A stretch of DNA of 64,000 nucleotides. Origin: Brenneria izbisi (GTDB lineage Bacteria; Pseudomonadota; Gammaproteobacteria; Enterobacterales; Enterobacteriaceae). Below the pieces are notes generated by a model. That model was given only the letters and a program-made list of their open reading frames with translations, was not told the origin of the DNA and did no database searches. Below, piece after piece: positions 29,494-41,436 of the stretch. The position numbers and the translations under genes are program-made. The stretch's first letter is position 1, and every line of letters begins with the position of its first letter. The stretch covers positions 1 to 64,000 of the forward strand of contig NZ_JAMPJU010000012.1 of assembly GCF_025840185.1 (NCBI RefSeq), read 5' to 3'.

Positions 29494-29838
29494 ATGGGAA
29501 AAATCCACGACTTCAAGAAACTGTTTAAATCAATGCTTGGCAAGAAGCAAATCTCGGAAATAGAGTTGACCTCGCCAGTGGATAAAGAAAACCTGCAACA
29601 GTTGGTGAGCGCCTTCGGCGGCAAAGAGAATATCGCCAGTCTGGATGCCTGCATTACGCGCCTGCGGGTCGAAGTGCTCGACCTGCGGTCGGTCAACAGC
29701 GCGCATCTGCAAAAACTGGGCGCGCTGGGCGTTATTATTGTCGACAATCAGGTTCAGGCGATCTTTGGCAGACAGTCCGATAACCTGCGGCGCGAACTGG
29801 CCCACTGGTTTGAAGTTGAGGACAGCATCCCGCGCTAA
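29494..29838 (+). CDS. stand-alone glucose-type PTS IIB domain protein
   Basis: 114 residues from ATG 29494 (AGG eight bases upstream; the frame extends much further upstream without family similarity). Residues about 32-110 are a IIB(Glc) domain: [21 protein letters not shown] with the phosphorylated Cys53, then [18 protein letters not shown], close to the C-terminal domain of PtsG. The first 30 residues are basic ([16 protein letters not shown]). No IIC or IIA is adjacent. Lying next to galR, it could donate phosphate to a permease encoded elsewhere or act as a regulatory phosphocarrier. Confidence 0.82.
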   Translation: MGKIHDFKKLFKSMLGKKQISEIELTSPVDKENLQQLVSAFGGKENIASLDACITRLRVEVLDLRSVNSAHLQKLGALGVIIVDNQVQAIFGRQSDNLRRELAHWFEVEDSIPR

Positions 29839-29867
29839 GCCCCCGCATCACGTCAATCCTTAACGAC

Positions 29868-29892
29868 CACCGCCTCAATCCGTGAGGCGGTG
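29868..29892. terminator. hairpin between the IIB gene and the aldo/keto reductase
   Basis: Perfect 10-bp inverted repeat CACCGCCTCA/TGAGGCGGTG with a 5-base loop, between convergent genes. Confidence 0.65.
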
Positions 29893-29900
29893 ATGTTTGT

Positions 29901-30866
29901 TCAATACGCGCTGGCGTCATTCAGCAGGCCAATATCCGCCGGCGATAGCCGCAGCCGGGTCGCCCCCGCCAGTTCCTTGACTTGTTCCAGTGACGTGGCA
30001 CTGACAATCGGCGCCGTCATTCCCGGACGGGCAATCAGCCAGGCCAACGCCACCTGTGACGGCGTTACCTGATGCAGGTTGGCGACGCTATCCAATGCTT
30101 CAATAATGGTGCGCCCCCGATCATTCAGATACTTTTCAACCACCCCCTGCCCGCGTGCGCTTTTTGCCGCATCCTCCGGCTGGCGGTATTTTCCAGACAG
30201 AAAACCGCTTGCCAGCGAATAGTAGCTGATTACGCCAAGTCCGTGTTCCCGAACCAGAGGCTCCAGCGCCGCCTCATAGCCTTGACGATCATACAGATTG
30301 TATTCAGGTTGCAGTGTTTCATAACGCGCCAGATTATTGTCCGCGCTGACTTTCAGCGCTTCCGCCAGCCTGTTCGCCTCGTAATTTGATGCGCCGATCG
30401 CCCGGACTTTGCCCTCTTTAATCAACGCGTCAAAGGTGGTGAGCGTTTCCTCCAGCGGCGTCTCTTTATCATCTTCATGGGACTGATAAAGGTCGATATA
30501 ATCGGTCTGCAAACGCTGCAACGAAGCTTCCACCGCCTGACGAATATAGCGTGCGGACAGCCCTTTTTTACCATCCCCCATATCCATGCCCACTTTGGTG
30601 GCGATAATCACCTTGTCGCGCTGGCCGGTCTTTTTCAACCAGTTGCCGATAATGGTTTCGGACTCACCGCCCTGATTGTCTGGCGCCCAGACAGAATACA
30701 CATCCGCGGTATCAATGAAATTCAACTGATGCTCCAGCAAAGCATCCAGAAGACGAAACGAGGTGGGCTGATCGATAGTCCAGCCAAACACATTTCCCCC
30801 GAAGGTCAATGAAGGGACCTTGATCCCGGAACGTCCCAGTTCACGGACAGATTCAGAAGCTGACAT
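29901..30866 (-). CDS. aldo/keto reductase
   Basis: 321 residues, a single AKR TIM barrel. The N-terminal strand is RELGRSGIKVPSLTFGGNVFG. The catalytic tetrad appears as Asp52 (NFIDTADVY), Tyr57, a Lys in IIATKVG and a His in LYQSHEDD. The C-terminal NADPH-binding PIVSATSLEQVKEL is present. Such enzymes reduce aldehydes and ketones with NADPH; the substrate is not evident. It is monocistronic, with no regulator next to it. AAGGAGA lies before the ATG. Confidence 0.88.
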   Translation of the reverse strand: MSASESVRELGRSGIKVPSLTFGGNVFGWTIDQPTSFRLLDALLEHQLNFIDTADVYSVWAPDNQGGESETIIGNWLKKTGQRDKVIIATKVGMDMGDGKKGLSARYIRQAVEASLQRLQTDYIDLYQSHEDDKETPLEETLTTFDALIKEGKVRAIGASNYEANRLAEALKVSADNNLARYETLQPEYNLYDRQGYEAALEPLVREHGLGVISYYSLASGFLSGKYRQPEDAAKSARGQGVVEKYLNDRGRTIIEALDSVANLHQVTPSQVALAWLIARPGMTAPIVSATSLEQVKELAGATRLRLSPADIGLLNDASAY

Positions 30867-31194
30867 AAATCATATCTCCTTGTTGAATAAAAGCGGAAAA
30901 CCTCATAAAAGCGCAATGCGGTTCAGGGATCAAGCCGGCAAATACCGCCATAGTGTTCGGGGCAGCGTTACCCTGTCTTCTGGTGAAAACAACGACATCA
31001 TCACAAAAATGAGGAATTTCATCTGTGGTATCAAAATATTGAATGGATAAAAGTCAGTGATAATCAGATACACCATTTAGTTTAGACACTTTCCCACTAT
31101 ATAATTGCGTTTTTGTGTTCTTCATCTCATTTTCAATGCAAGCGTTGCATAGAATGACCTGGAAAACTTGGCCTGACTCATATTTGGAGCAAAC
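30867..31194. other. divergent promoter region of the aldo/keto reductase and nupC
   Basis: 328 bases without a credible gene. TATAAT at 31100-31105 is a good -10 for nupC, but no strong -35 lies 17 bases upstream, which suggests activator dependence. E. coli nupC is CRP-activated and CytR-controlled; I do not see a convincing CRP site here. Confidence 0.4.
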
Positions 31195-32391
31195 ATGTCT
31201 CTATCCCATATTGCGCAATTCGTTTTGGCTTTGGTTGTGGTCGGCGCGCTGGCGCTACTGGTCTGTCGGGATCGTAAAAGCATCCGCATCCGCTTTATTA
31301 TTCAACTGCTGGTTATTGAGATTCTGCTTGCCTACTTCTTCCTCTACTCGAACATCGGGCTGGGGGCGGTAAAAGCAGTTGCGGCGCTGTTCGATAAACT
31401 GCTCGGATTCGCCGGTCAAGGAACGGATTTCGTCTTCGGCGATATGGTGAATAGCGAAAAGAACCTGATTTCGTTCTTCTTCAAAGTGCTCTGCCCCATC
31501 GTCTTCATTTCTGCGTTAATCGGGATTTTGCAATACATCAAAGTGCTGCCCATCATCATCCGTGTGATCGGTACGGTACTGTCCAAAGTGAATGGTATGG
31601 GGAAACTCGAATCCTTTAACGCCGTCAGTTCACTGATCCTTGGTCAGTCCGAAAATTTCATTGCTTACAAAGACATTCTGGGCAAGATGTCCGAAAAGCG
31701 GATGTACACCATGGCCGCCACCGCCATGTCGACGGTTTCGATGTCCATCGTCGGCGCCTATATGTCGATGATCGATGCCAAGTTCGTGGTCGCCGCGCTG
31801 ATCCTGAACATGTTCAGCACCTTTATTGTGCTATCGCTCATCAACCCGTATACCGTGGATGACGAACCGGAGCTACAGTTAGGCAATCTGCATGAAGGCC
31901 AGAGCTTTTTTGAAATGCTGGGTGAATACATTCTGGCTGGTTTCAAAGTCGCGGTTATCGTTGCCGCCATGCTGATTGGCTTTATTGCCTTGATCGCCGC
32001 CATCAACGCCCTGTTCAGCGCCATCTTCGGCGTGAGCTTCCAGGATATTCTCGGTTACGTTTTCTATCCGTTTGCCTGGATTATGGGCATCCCTTCCCAC
32101 GAAGCCTTGCAGGTCGGCAGCATTATGGCGACTAAACTGGTTTCCAATGAGTTCGTGGCCATGCTGGAACTGCAAAAAGTGGCTGAGACCTTGTCGCCGC
32201 GCAGCGTGGGCATCCTGTCGGTGTTCCTGGTTTCCTTCGCCAACTTCTCATCGATCGGGATTATCGCCGGGGCGATTAAAGGCCTGAATGAACATCAGGG
32301 CAACGTGGTTTCCCGCTTTGGTCTGAAACTGGTTTATGGCTCGACGCTGGTCAGCATCCTGTCAGCGTCTATCGCGGGACTGGTGATGTAA
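31195..32391 (+). CDS. nupC: nucleoside:H+ symporter NupC
   Basis: 398 residues of the concentrative nucleoside transporter family, nearly collinear with E. coli NupC (400). It imports pyrimidine nucleosides and adenosine across the inner membrane. Signatures include [14 protein letters not shown] in the first hairpin, [18 protein letters not shown], and the C-terminal [24 protein letters not shown] and [23 protein letters not shown] precedes the ATG. A classical terminator follows at 32422. Confidence 0.95.
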   Translation: MSLSHIAQFVLALVVVGALALLVCRDRKSIRIRFIIQLLVIEILLAYFFLYSNIGLGAVKAVAALFDKLLGFAGQGTDFVFGDMVNSEKNLISFFFKVLCPIVFISALIGILQYIKVLPIIIRVIGTVLSKVNGMGKLESFNAVSSLILGQSENFIAYKDILGKMSEKRMYTMAATAMSTVSMSIVGAYMSMIDAKFVVAALILNMFSTFIVLSLINPYTVDDEPELQLGNLHEGQSFFEMLGEYILAGFKVAVIVAAMLIGFIALIAAINALFSAIFGVSFQDILGYVFYPFAWIMGIPSHEALQVGSIMATKLVSNEFVAMLELQKVAETLSPRSVGILSVFLVSFANFSSIGIIAGAIKGLNEHQGNVVSRFGLKLVYGSTLVSILSASIAGLVM

Positions 32392-32421
32392 CCGTCTGGC
32401 TGAACGCGTCGATCTCTTCAT

Positions 32422-32450
32422 CCGGCGGCTCGCGCGCCGCCGGGTTTTTT
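32422..32450 (+). terminator. rho-independent terminator after nupC
   Basis: 8-bp GC stem CCGGCGGC/GCCGCCGG with a 6-base loop, followed by six T residues. Confidence 0.92.
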
Positions 32451-32605
32451 ATCCTACAAACCCTGACACATCTTCCACATTTCCTTCATTTTTTCCCGGT
32501 AGAAACTGTTTACACTAGTATGATAGGGCGTCTGGTTGACGAAAACGAAACGTTTCAGTGACCTGCGCGATCCTCTGCGCCATCTGGAGAGATTAATCCA
32601 TCACT

Positions 32606-33823
32606 ATGAATGCCAACCGCTTCTTACGTCTGTTGATACTTGTTGCCGCCATCATCATTGCAGCCTTGCTGCTCTGGCGTCATTTCAACCCAACCCAGGC
32701 TACGCCGGGGCAAAACGGCAGTGCGCAGCAACCCCGCGAAACCGGCGGCGGACGACGTGGAGGCATGAATGTGTTGCCGCCGGTACAGGCTGCATCAACG
32801 CAATCAGCATCCGTTCCCTACTATCTTTCCGGCCTCGGCACCGTTACCGCCGCCAATACCGTGACCATCCGCAGCCGGGTCAACGGTGAACTGATGGCGC
32901 TGCACTTTCAGGAAGGCCAACAAGTAAAAGCCGGCGAGTTATTGGCGGAGATCGACCCCAGGCCTTTTCAGGTCGAACTGACTCAGGCTCAGGGACAATT
33001 GGCGAAAGATCAGGCGGTGCTGGCTAACGCCCGTCAGGATCTATCCCGCTATCAGCAACTGGTGAAGAGTAACCTGATCTCGCGTCAGGAACTGGATGCG
33101 CAACTCGCTCAGGTTCGACAGGCGCAAGGCACAATCAAAGTCGATGAAGGCGCGGTCGCCAGCGCCGAGCTTCAGTTGGCTTACAGCAAGATCACCGCTC
33201 CCATTAGTGGCCGGGTCGGGCTGAAACAGGTGGATGTAGGAAATTACATCACCAGCAGTGATACTAACGGGCTGGTCGTCATCACGCAGACGCACCCTAT
33301 CGATGCGGTATTTACCGTACCGGAAGGTGAGATCGCCACCATCCTCAATGCGCAGAAATCCGGTCAGCCGCCGATCGTCGAAGCCTGGGATCGCGCCAAT
33401 CAGAAACGGTTGTCGCAGGGTAGTCTGCTCAGTATGGATAACCAGATCGATGCCGCCACCGGCACCATCAAGCTCAAGGCTCGTTTTGAAAATCTGGATG
33501 ACGCGTTGTTCCCAAACCAGTTCGTCAACATCCGCATGAAGGTCGATATGCTGCAAAACGCCGTGGTTGCGCCGGTAGCCGCCGTGCAGATGGGCAACGA
33601 AGGACGTTTCGTCTGGATACTGAATGATAAGCAAGAAGTCAGCAAACGGCAGGTGACGACCGGCATTCAATACGGTCAGCAAATCGTGATTACCGCCGGT
33701 CTGGATGCCGGGGTGCAAGTGATTACCGATGGTATCGACCGGCTGACGGAAGGGGCGAAGGTGGATGTCCTGCCTGCGGCGCAAACCACGCAAAGACCGG
33801 CTACCCGCAGGGAGAAATCCTGA
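32606..33823 (+). CDS. mdtA: MdtA, RND periplasmic adaptor (membrane fusion protein)
   Basis: 405 residues. It has an N-terminal membrane anchor at about 5-24 ([18 protein letters not shown]), a Gln/Gly-rich linker, a lipoyl/coiled-coil hairpin about 85-200 ([40 protein letters not shown]) and beta-barrel/membrane-proximal domains. It couples the MdtB/MdtC pump to a TolC-type channel. It is the first of six tightly packed genes. The 32451-32605 upstream stretch should hold the BaeR-responsive promoter, but no unambiguous BaeR box could be picked out. The stop overlaps mdtB by one base. Confidence 0.95.
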   Translation: MNANRFLRLLILVAAIIIAALLLWRHFNPTQATPGQNGSAQQPRETGGGRRGGMNVLPPVQAASTQSASVPYYLSGLGTVTAANTVTIRSRVNGELMALHFQEGQQVKAGELLAEIDPRPFQVELTQAQGQLAKDQAVLANARQDLSRYQQLVKSNLISRQELDAQLAQVRQAQGTIKVDEGAVASAELQLAYSKITAPISGRVGLKQVDVGNYITSSDTNGLVVITQTHPIDAVFTVPEGEIATILNAQKSGQPPIVEAWDRANQKRLSQGSLLSMDNQIDAATGTIKLKARFENLDDALFPNQFVNIRMKVDMLQNAVVAPVAAVQMGNEGRFVWILNDKQEVSKRQVTTGIQYGQQIVITAGLDAGVQVITDGIDRLTEGAKVDVLPAAQTTQRPATRREKS

Positions 33824-36800
33824 TGCGGGATACTGCGCCAGCCAGTGGCGGCGGCCCATCACGGATTTTTATCCTGCGGCCGGTGGCCACCACGCTGTTG
33901 ATGATCGCTATCCTGCTGGCGGGGATCATCGGCTACCGTGCGTTGCCGGTTGCGGCGTTGCCGGAAGTGGATTATCCGACCATCCAGGTGGTCACGCTCT
34001 ATCCCGGCGCCAGCCCTGAAGTGGTGACCTCGGCGATCACCGCGCCGCTGGAACGTCAGTTCGGCCAAATGTCCGGGCTAAAGCAGATGTCAACCCAGAG
34101 TTCGGGCGGCGCGTCGGTCATCACGTTGCAATTCCAGCTTGAGTTGTCGCTGGATATTGCGGAACAAGATGTGCAGGCCGCCATCAATGCGGCCACCAAT
34201 CTGTTGCCCGACGACCTGCCTTACCCGCCGACCTACAGCAAGGTGAACCCGGCCGACCCGCCGATTATGACGCTGGCGGTCACTTCCAGCGCCATGCCGA
34301 TGACGCAGGTTCAGGACATGGTCGATAATCGCATCGCGCAGAAAATCTCGCAGGTGGCGGGCGTCGGTCTGGTTTCGCTGGCGGGCGGGCAGCGTCCCGC
34401 GGTGCGGGTGAAACTCAACGCGCCCGCGCTGGCGGCGCAGGGGTTGACCAGCGAAGCGATCCGCACCGCTATCACCGCCGCCAACGTCAATTCCGCAAAG
34501 GGCAGTCTTGACGGCCCGACGCGCGCCATTACGCTGTCCGCCAACGATCAGATGAAATCCGTTGAGGATTATCGACAACTGATCGTCGCCTGGCGCAATG
34601 CTGCGCCGGTGCGCCTGCGCGACGTCGCCACCATCGAACAGGCGGCGGAAAACACCTATCTGGCGGCCTGGTCCAATCGTCAGCAGGCGATCATTATCAA
34701 CGTTCAGCGTCAACCCGGCGCCAACGTGATCACCACCACCGACAGCATTCGCAAGTTGTTGCCGGGCCTGACGGCCAGCCTGCCGAAATCGGTCGAGGTC
34801 ACGACCCTGACCGATCGCACCACCAGCATCCGCGCATCGGTTAAAGACGTCCAATTTGAATTATTGCTGGCTATCGCACTGGTGGTGATGGTGATCTACC
34901 TGTTTCTGCGCAATGCGGTCGCGACGCTGATCCCCAGCATCGTGGTGCCGCTATCGCTGATCGGCACTTTTGCCGCCATGTATTTCCTTGGCTTTTCCAT
35001 CAATAATCTGACGCTGATGGCGCTTACCATCGCCACCGGTTTTGTGGTGGATGACGCGATCGTGGTTATTGAAAACATCGCCCGCTACATCGAAAAAGGG
35101 GAAAAACCGCGCGATGCGGCGTTGAAAGGCGCCGGCGAAATCGGCTTTACCATTATTTCATTGACCTTCTCGCTGATTGCCGTGCTGATCCCGTTGTTGT
35201 TTATGGGCGACATTATTGGCCGTCTGTTCCGGGAATTCGCCATCACGCTGGCGGTGGCGATTCTGATTTCGGCAGTGGTGTCGCTGACGCTCACGCCGAT
35301 GATGTGCGCCCATATGCTCAGTCATCGGTCGCTGCGTCAGCACAACCGGTTTACCCGCGCCAGCGAACAGTTCTTTACCCGACTGGTAAACGCCTATGGC
35401 GTCTGGTTGCGTAAAGTGCTGAATCACCCCTGGTTAACGCTGAGCGTGGCATTGGGCACCTTAGCGCTCACCATTCTGCTCTACCTGTGGATCCCCAAAG
35501 GATTCTTTCCGGTACAGGACAACGGCATTATTCAGGGGACGGTGCAAGCGCCGCAATCAGTCTCCTTCATTAATATGGCGGAACGCCAGCAGCAAGTGGC
35601 GTCAATTATCATGAAAGATCCGGCGGTACAGAGCGTGTCGTCGTTTGTCGGCGTCGACGGCGCCAACGCCGCGCTGAACAGTGGCCGCTTGCAGATCAAC
35701 CTGCGTCCGCTCAGCGAGCGCGGCGAACGTATTCCTGAGATCATTGCCCGGCTGCAACAACAGACCGCACAACTCCCCGGCATACAGCTTTACCTGCAAC
35801 CGGTGCAGGATTTGACCATCGATACGCAGGTCAGCCGCACGCCATATCAGTTTACCTTGCAGGCCATGTCGCAGGAGGAACTGAGCCTGTGGGTGCCGAA
35901 GCTGATGGCGGAACTGCAAAAGCTGCCGCAACTGGAAGACGTCAGCAGCGACTGGCAGGATCGCGCGCCGGTGGCTTATGTCAACGTCAACCGCGACAGC
36001 GCCAGCCGTCTGGGTATTACCATGTCGCAGGTTGACAGCGCCCTGTATAACGCTTTCGGGCAACGTCTGATTTCCACGATTTATACCCAGTCCAGCCAGT
36101 ATCGCGTCGTGCTGGAACACAATACCGCCAATCATTCCGCCATTGACGGCAATGCACTGGACGCCCTGAACGACGTGCGGTTAGTCAGCGGCGACGGCGG
36201 CGCGATCCCGCTGAGTAGTATCGCGACCATTGAGGAGCGTCTGGGGCCGCTGGCGATCAACCGCATCGATCAATTTCCCTCAACCATCATCTCCTTTAAT
36301 GTGAACAGTGACTACTCGCTGGGTGAGGCGGTGAACGCCATCACTCAGGCGGAACAGCAGATGAATCTGCCGGCGGATATCACCACTCGTTTTCAGGGCA
36401 GCACGCTGGCATTTCAGTCTGCGTTGAGCAGCACGGTGTGGCTGATCGTGGCGGCGGTAGTCGCCATGTACATTGTGCTTGGCGTGTTGTACGAAAGCTT
36501 CATTCATCCGGTCACCATACTTTCCACGCTGCCCACGGCAGGCGTCGGCGCATTGCTGGCGCTGATGATGGCCGGCAGCGAACTGGATGTGATTGCCGTT
36601 ATCGGCATCATTCTGCTGATCGGCATCGTGAAAAAGAACGCCATCATGATGATCGACTTCGCGCTGGCCGCCGAACGGAAACAAGGCATGACGCCTTATG
36701 ACGCCATCTATCAGGCTTGCCTGTTGCGTTTTCGTCCCATCCTGATGACCACTCTGGCTGCGCTGCTCAGCGCCTTGCCGCTGATGTTGAGTACCGGTGT

Positions 36801-36960
36801 GGGCGCGGAATTACGCCAACCGCTGGGGATCTGTATGGTTGGCGGTCTGATCATGAGTCAGATCCTCACGCTGTTTACCACGCCGGTGATTTATCTGCTG
36901 TTTGACCGGCTGGCGCAACGCTTTCGCCGCGCGTCTCGTCAGGAGGAAGAAAACGCGTGA
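33823..36960 (+). CDS. mdtB: MdtB, RND multidrug efflux transporter
   Basis: 1045 residues, 12 membrane helices in the RND pattern: helix 1 at about 24-42, two large periplasmic loops after helices 1 and 7, and helices 2-6 and 8-12 in clusters from about 345 and 875. The helix-4 proton relay segment [14 protein letters not shown] holds the paired Asp residues. With MdtC it forms a heterotrimeric H+-driven exporter of bile salts, novobiocin and similar compounds in the family. It overlaps mdtC by four bases. Confidence 0.96.
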   Translation: MRDTAPASGGGPSRIFILRPVATTLLMIAILLAGIIGYRALPVAALPEVDYPTIQVVTLYPGASPEVVTSAITAPLERQFGQMSGLKQMSTQSSGGASVITLQFQLELSLDIAEQDVQAAINAATNLLPDDLPYPPTYSKVNPADPPIMTLAVTSSAMPMTQVQDMVDNRIAQKISQVAGVGLVSLAGGQRPAVRVKLNAPALAAQGLTSEAIRTAITAANVNSAKGSLDGPTRAITLSANDQMKSVEDYRQLIVAWRNAAPVRLRDVATIEQAAENTYLAAWSNRQQAIIINVQRQPGANVITTTDSIRKLLPGLTASLPKSVEVTTLTDRTTSIRASVKDVQFELLLAIALVVMVIYLFLRNAVATLIPSIVVPLSLIGTFAAMYFLGFSINNLTLMALTIATGFVVDDAIVVIENIARYIEKGEKPRDAALKGAGEIGFTIISLTFSLIAVLIPLLFMGDIIGRLFREFAITLAVAILISAVVSLTLTPMMCAHMLSHRSLRQHNRFTRASEQFFTRLVNAYGVWLRKVLNHPWLTLSVALGTLALTILLYLWIPKGFFPVQDNGIIQGTVQAPQSVSFINMAERQQQVASIIMKDPAVQSVSSFVGVDGANAALNSGRLQINLRPLSERGERIPEIIARLQQQTAQLPGIQLYLQPVQDLTIDTQVSRTPYQFTLQAMSQEELSLWVPKLMAELQKLPQLEDVSSDWQDRAPVAYVNVNRDSASRLGITMSQVDSALYNAFGQRLISTIYTQSSQYRVVLEHNTANHSAIDGNALDALNDVRLVSGDGGAIPLSSIATIEERLGPLAINRIDQFPSTIISFNVNSDYSLGEAVNAITQAEQQMNLPADITTRFQGSTLAFQSALSSTVWLIVAAVVAMYIVLGVLYESFIHPVTILSTLPTAGVGALLALMMAGSELDVIAVIGIILLIGIVKKNAIMMIDFALAAERKQGMTPYDAIYQACLLRFRPILMTTLAALLSALPLMLSTGVGAELRQPLGICMVGGLIMSQILTLFTTPVIYLLFDRLAQRFRRASRQEEENA

Positions 36961-39900
36961 GGTTCTTCGCCCTGTTCATTCATCGGCCCGTCGCCACCAC
37001 GCTGCTGACGCTGGCTATCGCCATTTGCGGCATCATCGGATTTCGGCTGCTGCCGGTCGCTCCCTTGCCGCAGGTGGATTTTCCGGTTATCTCGGTCAGC
37101 GCTTCGCTACCGGGCGCGTCGCCGGAAACCATGGCCTCTTCGGTCGCCACGCCGCTGGAACGCGCATTGGGCCGGATTGCCGGCGTCAGCGAAATGACCT
37201 CCACCAGTTCGCTCGGCAGCACGCGCATTATTCTGGTATTCGATCTCGACAGGGATATCAACGGCGCCGCCCGTGACGTGCAGGCCGCCATCAATGCCGC
37301 TCAGAATCTGTTGCCGTCCGGCATGGCGAGCCGCCCCACCTACCGCAAGGCCAACCCATCCGATGCGCCGGTCATGATCCTGACGCTGACGTCGGATACC
37401 TATGATCAGGGCCAACTCTATGACTTCGCCTCAACCCAACTGGCGCAAAAAATCGCTCAGATGGAGGGCGTGGGAGATGTTTCCATCAGCGGCGGTTCCT
37501 TGCCGGCGGTGCGCGTGGCCCTGAATCCTGTGGCGCTGTTTAATCAGGGGATTTCGCTGGACGCCGTGCGCGAGGCCATCAGCCAGGCTAATGTGCGCCA
37601 GCCGCTGGGCAATATCGCCAATCATCAGCAAAGCTGGCAAATACAGACCAATGATGAACTGAAAAGCGCAGAGGCCTACAAGCCGCTGATTATTCACTAC
37701 CGTAACGGTGCCGCAGTCCGGCTGAGCGATGTGGCGACAGTGGAAGATGCGGTGCAAGACGCACGCAACGCGGGGATGGCGAACGCCGAACCCGCCGTTC
37801 TGGTGATGATCCGCCGTACCCCTGAGGCCAACATCATCAACACCGTCGATAACATCCGTGCCGCGTTGCCGACGCTGCGCGCCAGCCTGCCTGCGGCGAT
37901 CCAACTTGATATTGCCCAGGATCGCTCGCCGACTATCCGCGCTTCGCTCGCCGAGGTCGAACAATCGCTGATCATCGCCGTGGCGCTGGTCATTCTGGTG
38001 GTGTTTCTGTTTCTGCGTTCCTGGCGCGCCACTTTTATTCCCGCCGTGGCGGTGCCGGTTTCCCTGATCGGCACCTTCGCCGCCATGTATCTATTCGGGT
38101 TCAGTCTGAATAACCTGTCGCTGATGGCGCTCACCATCGCCACCGGTTTTGTGGTGGATGATGCGATTGTGGTGCTGGAAAATATTTCCCGTCACATTGA
38201 AGCGGGCATGAAGCCGCTGCAAGCCTCGTTGCAAGGGGTGCGTGAAGTGGGTTTCACCGTGATGTCGATGAGTATTTCGCTGGTGGCGGTGTTCATCCCG
38301 CTGTTATTGATGGACGGTTTACCGGGCCGACTGCTTCGGGAGTTTGCCGTAACGCTGTCAGTGGCGATCATGATTTCGCTGCTGATTTCACTGACGCTGA
38401 CGCCGATGATGTGCGCCCGTTTATTGCGTGCCGCGCCTGCGCGCAGTCAACCGCGTAACCGTGGTTTCAGCCGCGTCATCACATCGGTGCAACAGCGCTA
38501 TGGCCGTTCGCTTATGTGGGTGCTCAATCATGCCCGTTGGGTATTGGCGCTATTGTTGGGGACGATGGCGCTGAATGTCTGGCTGTATATCAGCATCCCG
38601 AAAACCTTTTTCCCTGAGCAGGATAATGGCCGGCTAATGGGATTTATTCAGGCTGATCAGAGCATTTCCTTTCAGGCGATGAAGGGGAAACTACAGAACT
38701 TCATGACCATTGTGCGCAACGATCCCGCCGTGGATAACGTGACCGGCTTTACCGGCGGAACGCGCACCAACGGCGGATCGATGTTTATCTCCCTCAAACC
38801 GCTGTCCGAACGTGACGTCAGCGCTCAGCAGGTCATCAGCCGTCTGAGGAGCAAGCTGTCGAAAGAAGCGGGCGCCAGCCTGTTTTTAATGCCGGTGCAA
38901 GATATCCACATCGGTGGACGCCAAGCGAACGCCAGCTACCAGTACACCTTGCTGTCTGATGACGTGAGCGAACTGCGCATCTGGGAACCGAAAATCAGTG
39001 ATGCCCTGAGCAAGTTGCCTGAACTGGTCGATGTAAGCTCCGATCAGCAGAGTAAGGGGTCGGAAATGGCGCTCACCTACAATCGTGATGCGATGGCGCA
39101 ACTGGGGATCAGTGTCGCCAGCGCCAATGCGTTATTGAACAATGCCTTCGGTCAGCGTCAGATCTCCACCATTTATCAGCCGCTTAACCAGTACAAAGTG
39201 GTGATGGAAGTCGATGCAGCCTATACGCAGGATGTGAGTGCGCTGGATAGCATGTTCGTCATCAATAACGACGGCAAGCCGATCCCGCTCTCTTACTTTG
39301 CCCGCTGGCAGCCCATCAATGCGCCGCTGTCGGTCAACCATCAGGGCTTGTCTGCGGCTTCAACCCTATCCTTCAACTTATCCGACGGGACGACGCTTTC
39401 AGCAGCCACTACCGCCATTGAACGGGCCATGACCGCGCTGGGCGCGCCGACCACCGTGCGGGGACAATTCTCCGGCACGGCGCAGGCTTTCCAACAGTCG
39501 CAATCCGCGCAGTTGGTGTTGATTCTGGCGGCGATCATCACGGTCTATATTGTGCTCGGCGTGCTGTATGAAAGTTACGTGCATCCGCTCACCATTCTCT
39601 CCACCCTGCCTTCCGCGGGCGTGGGCGCGCTGCTGGCGCTGGAGTGGTTCGGCGCGCCGTTCAGCCTGATTGCGCTGATTGGCATTATGTTGCTGATCGG
39701 TATCGTTAAAAAGAACGCCATCATGATGGTGGACTTTGCGCTGGCGGCGCAACGAACCCGTGGGATCAGCGCCAAAGACGCTATTTTTCAGGCCAGTCTG
39801 TTGCGTTTCCGACCGATTATGATGACCACGCTGGCCGCGCTGTTTGGCGCGTTGCCGTTGGCGCTGACCAGCGGCGACGGCGCCGAATTGCGCCAGCCGC

Positions 39901-40022
39901 TGGGGATCACTATTGTCGGCGGGTTGGTGGTAAGCCAGTTGCTCACGCTGTACACCACGCCGGTGGTATACCTGTTTTTTGATAAGCTGAGGAACATCAA
40001 TCATGCCGCCGGGAAACCCTGA
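36957..40022 (+). CDS. mdtC: MdtC, RND multidrug efflux transporter
   Basis: 1021 residues (E. coli MdtC is 1025), a paralog of MdtB in the same complex. The N-terminus [15 protein letters not shown] begins in helix 1. The proton relay [14 protein letters not shown] is retained, and the C-terminal helices carry [20 protein letters not shown]-like sequence. In E. coli the two proteins assemble as a B2C trimer with distinct roles, C for substrate binding and B for proton flow. The GTGAG junction with mdtB couples translation. The next gene starts three bases after its stop. Confidence 0.96.
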   Translation: MRFFALFIHRPVATTLLTLAIAICGIIGFRLLPVAPLPQVDFPVISVSASLPGASPETMASSVATPLERALGRIAGVSEMTSTSSLGSTRIILVFDLDRDINGAARDVQAAINAAQNLLPSGMASRPTYRKANPSDAPVMILTLTSDTYDQGQLYDFASTQLAQKIAQMEGVGDVSISGGSLPAVRVALNPVALFNQGISLDAVREAISQANVRQPLGNIANHQQSWQIQTNDELKSAEAYKPLIIHYRNGAAVRLSDVATVEDAVQDARNAGMANAEPAVLVMIRRTPEANIINTVDNIRAALPTLRASLPAAIQLDIAQDRSPTIRASLAEVEQSLIIAVALVILVVFLFLRSWRATFIPAVAVPVSLIGTFAAMYLFGFSLNNLSLMALTIATGFVVDDAIVVLENISRHIEAGMKPLQASLQGVREVGFTVMSMSISLVAVFIPLLLMDGLPGRLLREFAVTLSVAIMISLLISLTLTPMMCARLLRAAPARSQPRNRGFSRVITSVQQRYGRSLMWVLNHARWVLALLLGTMALNVWLYISIPKTFFPEQDNGRLMGFIQADQSISFQAMKGKLQNFMTIVRNDPAVDNVTGFTGGTRTNGGSMFISLKPLSERDVSAQQVISRLRSKLSKEAGASLFLMPVQDIHIGGRQANASYQYTLLSDDVSELRIWEPKISDALSKLPELVDVSSDQQSKGSEMALTYNRDAMAQLGISVASANALLNNAFGQRQISTIYQPLNQYKVVMEVDAAYTQDVSALDSMFVINNDGKPIPLSYFARWQPINAPLSVNHQGLSAASTLSFNLSDGTTLSAATTAIERAMTALGAPTTVRGQFSGTAQAFQQSQSAQLVLILAAIITVYIVLGVLYESYVHPLTILSTLPSAGVGALLALEWFGAPFSLIALIGIMLLIGIVKKNAIMMVDFALAAQRTRGISAKDAIFQASLLRFRPIMMTTLAALFGALPLALTSGDGAELRQPLGITIVGGLVVSQLLTLYTTPVVYLFFDKLRNINHAAGKP

Positions 40023-40025
40023 CTG

Positions 40026-41429
40026 ATGAACACCCATCCTGCTTCGGTGCGCTGGCAACTCTGGATTGTCGCCTTTGGCTTTTTCATGCAAACGCTGGAT
40101 ACCACCATTGTGAATACCGCGCTGCCGTCAATGGCCGCCAGCCTCAATGAAAGCCCGCTGCGTATGCATTCCGTGATTGTCTCCTATGTGCTGACCGTCG
40201 CCGTCATGTTACCGGCCAGCGGCTGGCTGGCCGATCGCATCGGCGTTAAAAATATCCTCTTCTGCGCCATTCTGCTTTTTACGCTGGGCTCGTTGCTGTG
40301 CGCTCGTTCGCAAACACTGGATGCATTGCTGATCTCCCGCGTCGTTCAAGGCATCGGCGGCGCGATGATGGTGCCGGTGGGACGGCTGACCGTGATGAAA
40401 ATTGTGCCGCGCGATCAGTATATGGCGGCCATGACCTTTGTGACCCTTCCCGGCCAGATCGGTCCGCTAATGGGACCAGCCCTCGGCGGCTTTCTGGTGG
40501 AATACGCCAGTTGGCACTGGATTTTTCTGATCAATCTGCCGGTGGGGATCGCCGGGGCGCTGGCGACCTGGCTCCTGATGCCGAATTACACCATGCAAAC
40601 GCAGCGTTTTGATATGCGCGGCTTCCTGTGGCTCACGGTCGGGATGGCGACATTGACGCTGGCGCTGGATGGCAATCGCAGCCTGGGAATATCGCCGATC
40701 GCCATTTTTGCGTTGATCGCCATCGGGTTGATTTCCCTGCTGAGTTATTGGCTGCACGCCCGCAATAATCCCCTGGCCTTGTTTAATCTGCGACTTTTCA
40801 ATACCCAGACCTTTTCCATCGGCTTGACCGGCGGGCTGCTGGCTCGCATCGGCAGCGCCATGCTGCCCTTTATGACGCCGTTATTCCTGCAAGTGGGGAT
40901 GGGATTTTCCCCTTTTCATGCCGGGCTGATGATGATCCCGATGGTGCTCGGCAGCATGGGCGTCAAACGGGTGGTGGTGCAAGTCGTCAACCAGTTTGGT
41001 TATCGCCGGGTGCTGGTGGCATCGACTTTGCTGTTGGCGTTGGCGGCCTTGCTGTTTGCGCTGGTGGCGTTAATGCAATGGATGTGGCTGCTGCCGGTGG
41101 TGCTGATCTTCCTCGGCTGCATGAATTCGATCCGCTTTTCCTGCATGAACACGCTGACGCTGAAAGATCTGCCGGATCCTCTGACCAGCGGCGGCAATAG
41201 CCTGCTTTCCATGACCATGCAGATCGCTACCAGTCTGGGCGTCAGCGTGGCCGGGATCTTACTGGGGATATTTTCGCAACAACACTTCAGCATGGGCGCC
41301 GCCGAAACCCAAACCGTGTTCCTTTATACCTATCTCAGCATGGTGGTCATCATCGCGTTGCCAGCCTTGATTTTTAATCGTGTACCGCCGGATACCGTCA
41401 AACAATCGACGCTTTCCCGTCGGTCGTGA
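40026..41429 (+). CDS. mdtD: MdtD, major facilitator superfamily transporter
   Basis: 467 residues with 14 predicted helices, DHA2 drug:H+ antiporter family. Motif C-like and motif A regions are visible: [18 protein letters not shown] in helix 1, [14 protein letters not shown] in loop 2-3 and GPALGGFL in helix 5. In the mdtABCD operon its contribution to drug resistance is weak, and in E. coli it has been proposed to export iron-citrate. It is seven bases from baeS, keeping the whole operon on one transcript. Confidence 0.94.
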   Translation: MNTHPASVRWQLWIVAFGFFMQTLDTTIVNTALPSMAASLNESPLRMHSVIVSYVLTVAVMLPASGWLADRIGVKNILFCAILLFTLGSLLCARSQTLDALLISRVVQGIGGAMMVPVGRLTVMKIVPRDQYMAAMTFVTLPGQIGPLMGPALGGFLVEYASWHWIFLINLPVGIAGALATWLLMPNYTMQTQRFDMRGFLWLTVGMATLTLALDGNRSLGISPIAIFALIAIGLISLLSYWLHARNNPLALFNLRLFNTQTFSIGLTGGLLARIGSAMLPFMTPLFLQVGMGFSPFHAGLMMIPMVLGSMGVKRVVVQVVNQFGYRRVLVASTLLLALAALLFALVALMQWMWLLPVVLIFLGCMNSIRFSCMNTLTLKDLPDPLTSGGNSLLSMTMQIATSLGVSVAGILLGIFSQQHFSMGAAETQTVFLYTYLSMVVIIALPALIFNRVPPDTVKQSTLSRRS

Positions 41430-41436
41430 GGTTGCT

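Noticed and set aside
32480-32560. possible BaeR box before mdtA
   Set aside because: T-rich stretches partly resemble the described box, but no convincing full match was found.
33041-33862. 273-codon minus-strand frame over mdtA
   Set aside because: Antisense shadow of mdtA; no family similarity and His/Gly/Arg-rich composition.
34090-34854. 254-codon minus-strand frame over mdtB
   Set aside because: Antisense shadow of mdtB, Gly/Arg-rich and without a start context or domain.
39399-40091. 230-codon minus-strand frame over the mdtC end
   Set aside because: Shadow of mdtC; the product is Gln/Arg/His-rich with no recognisable motif.
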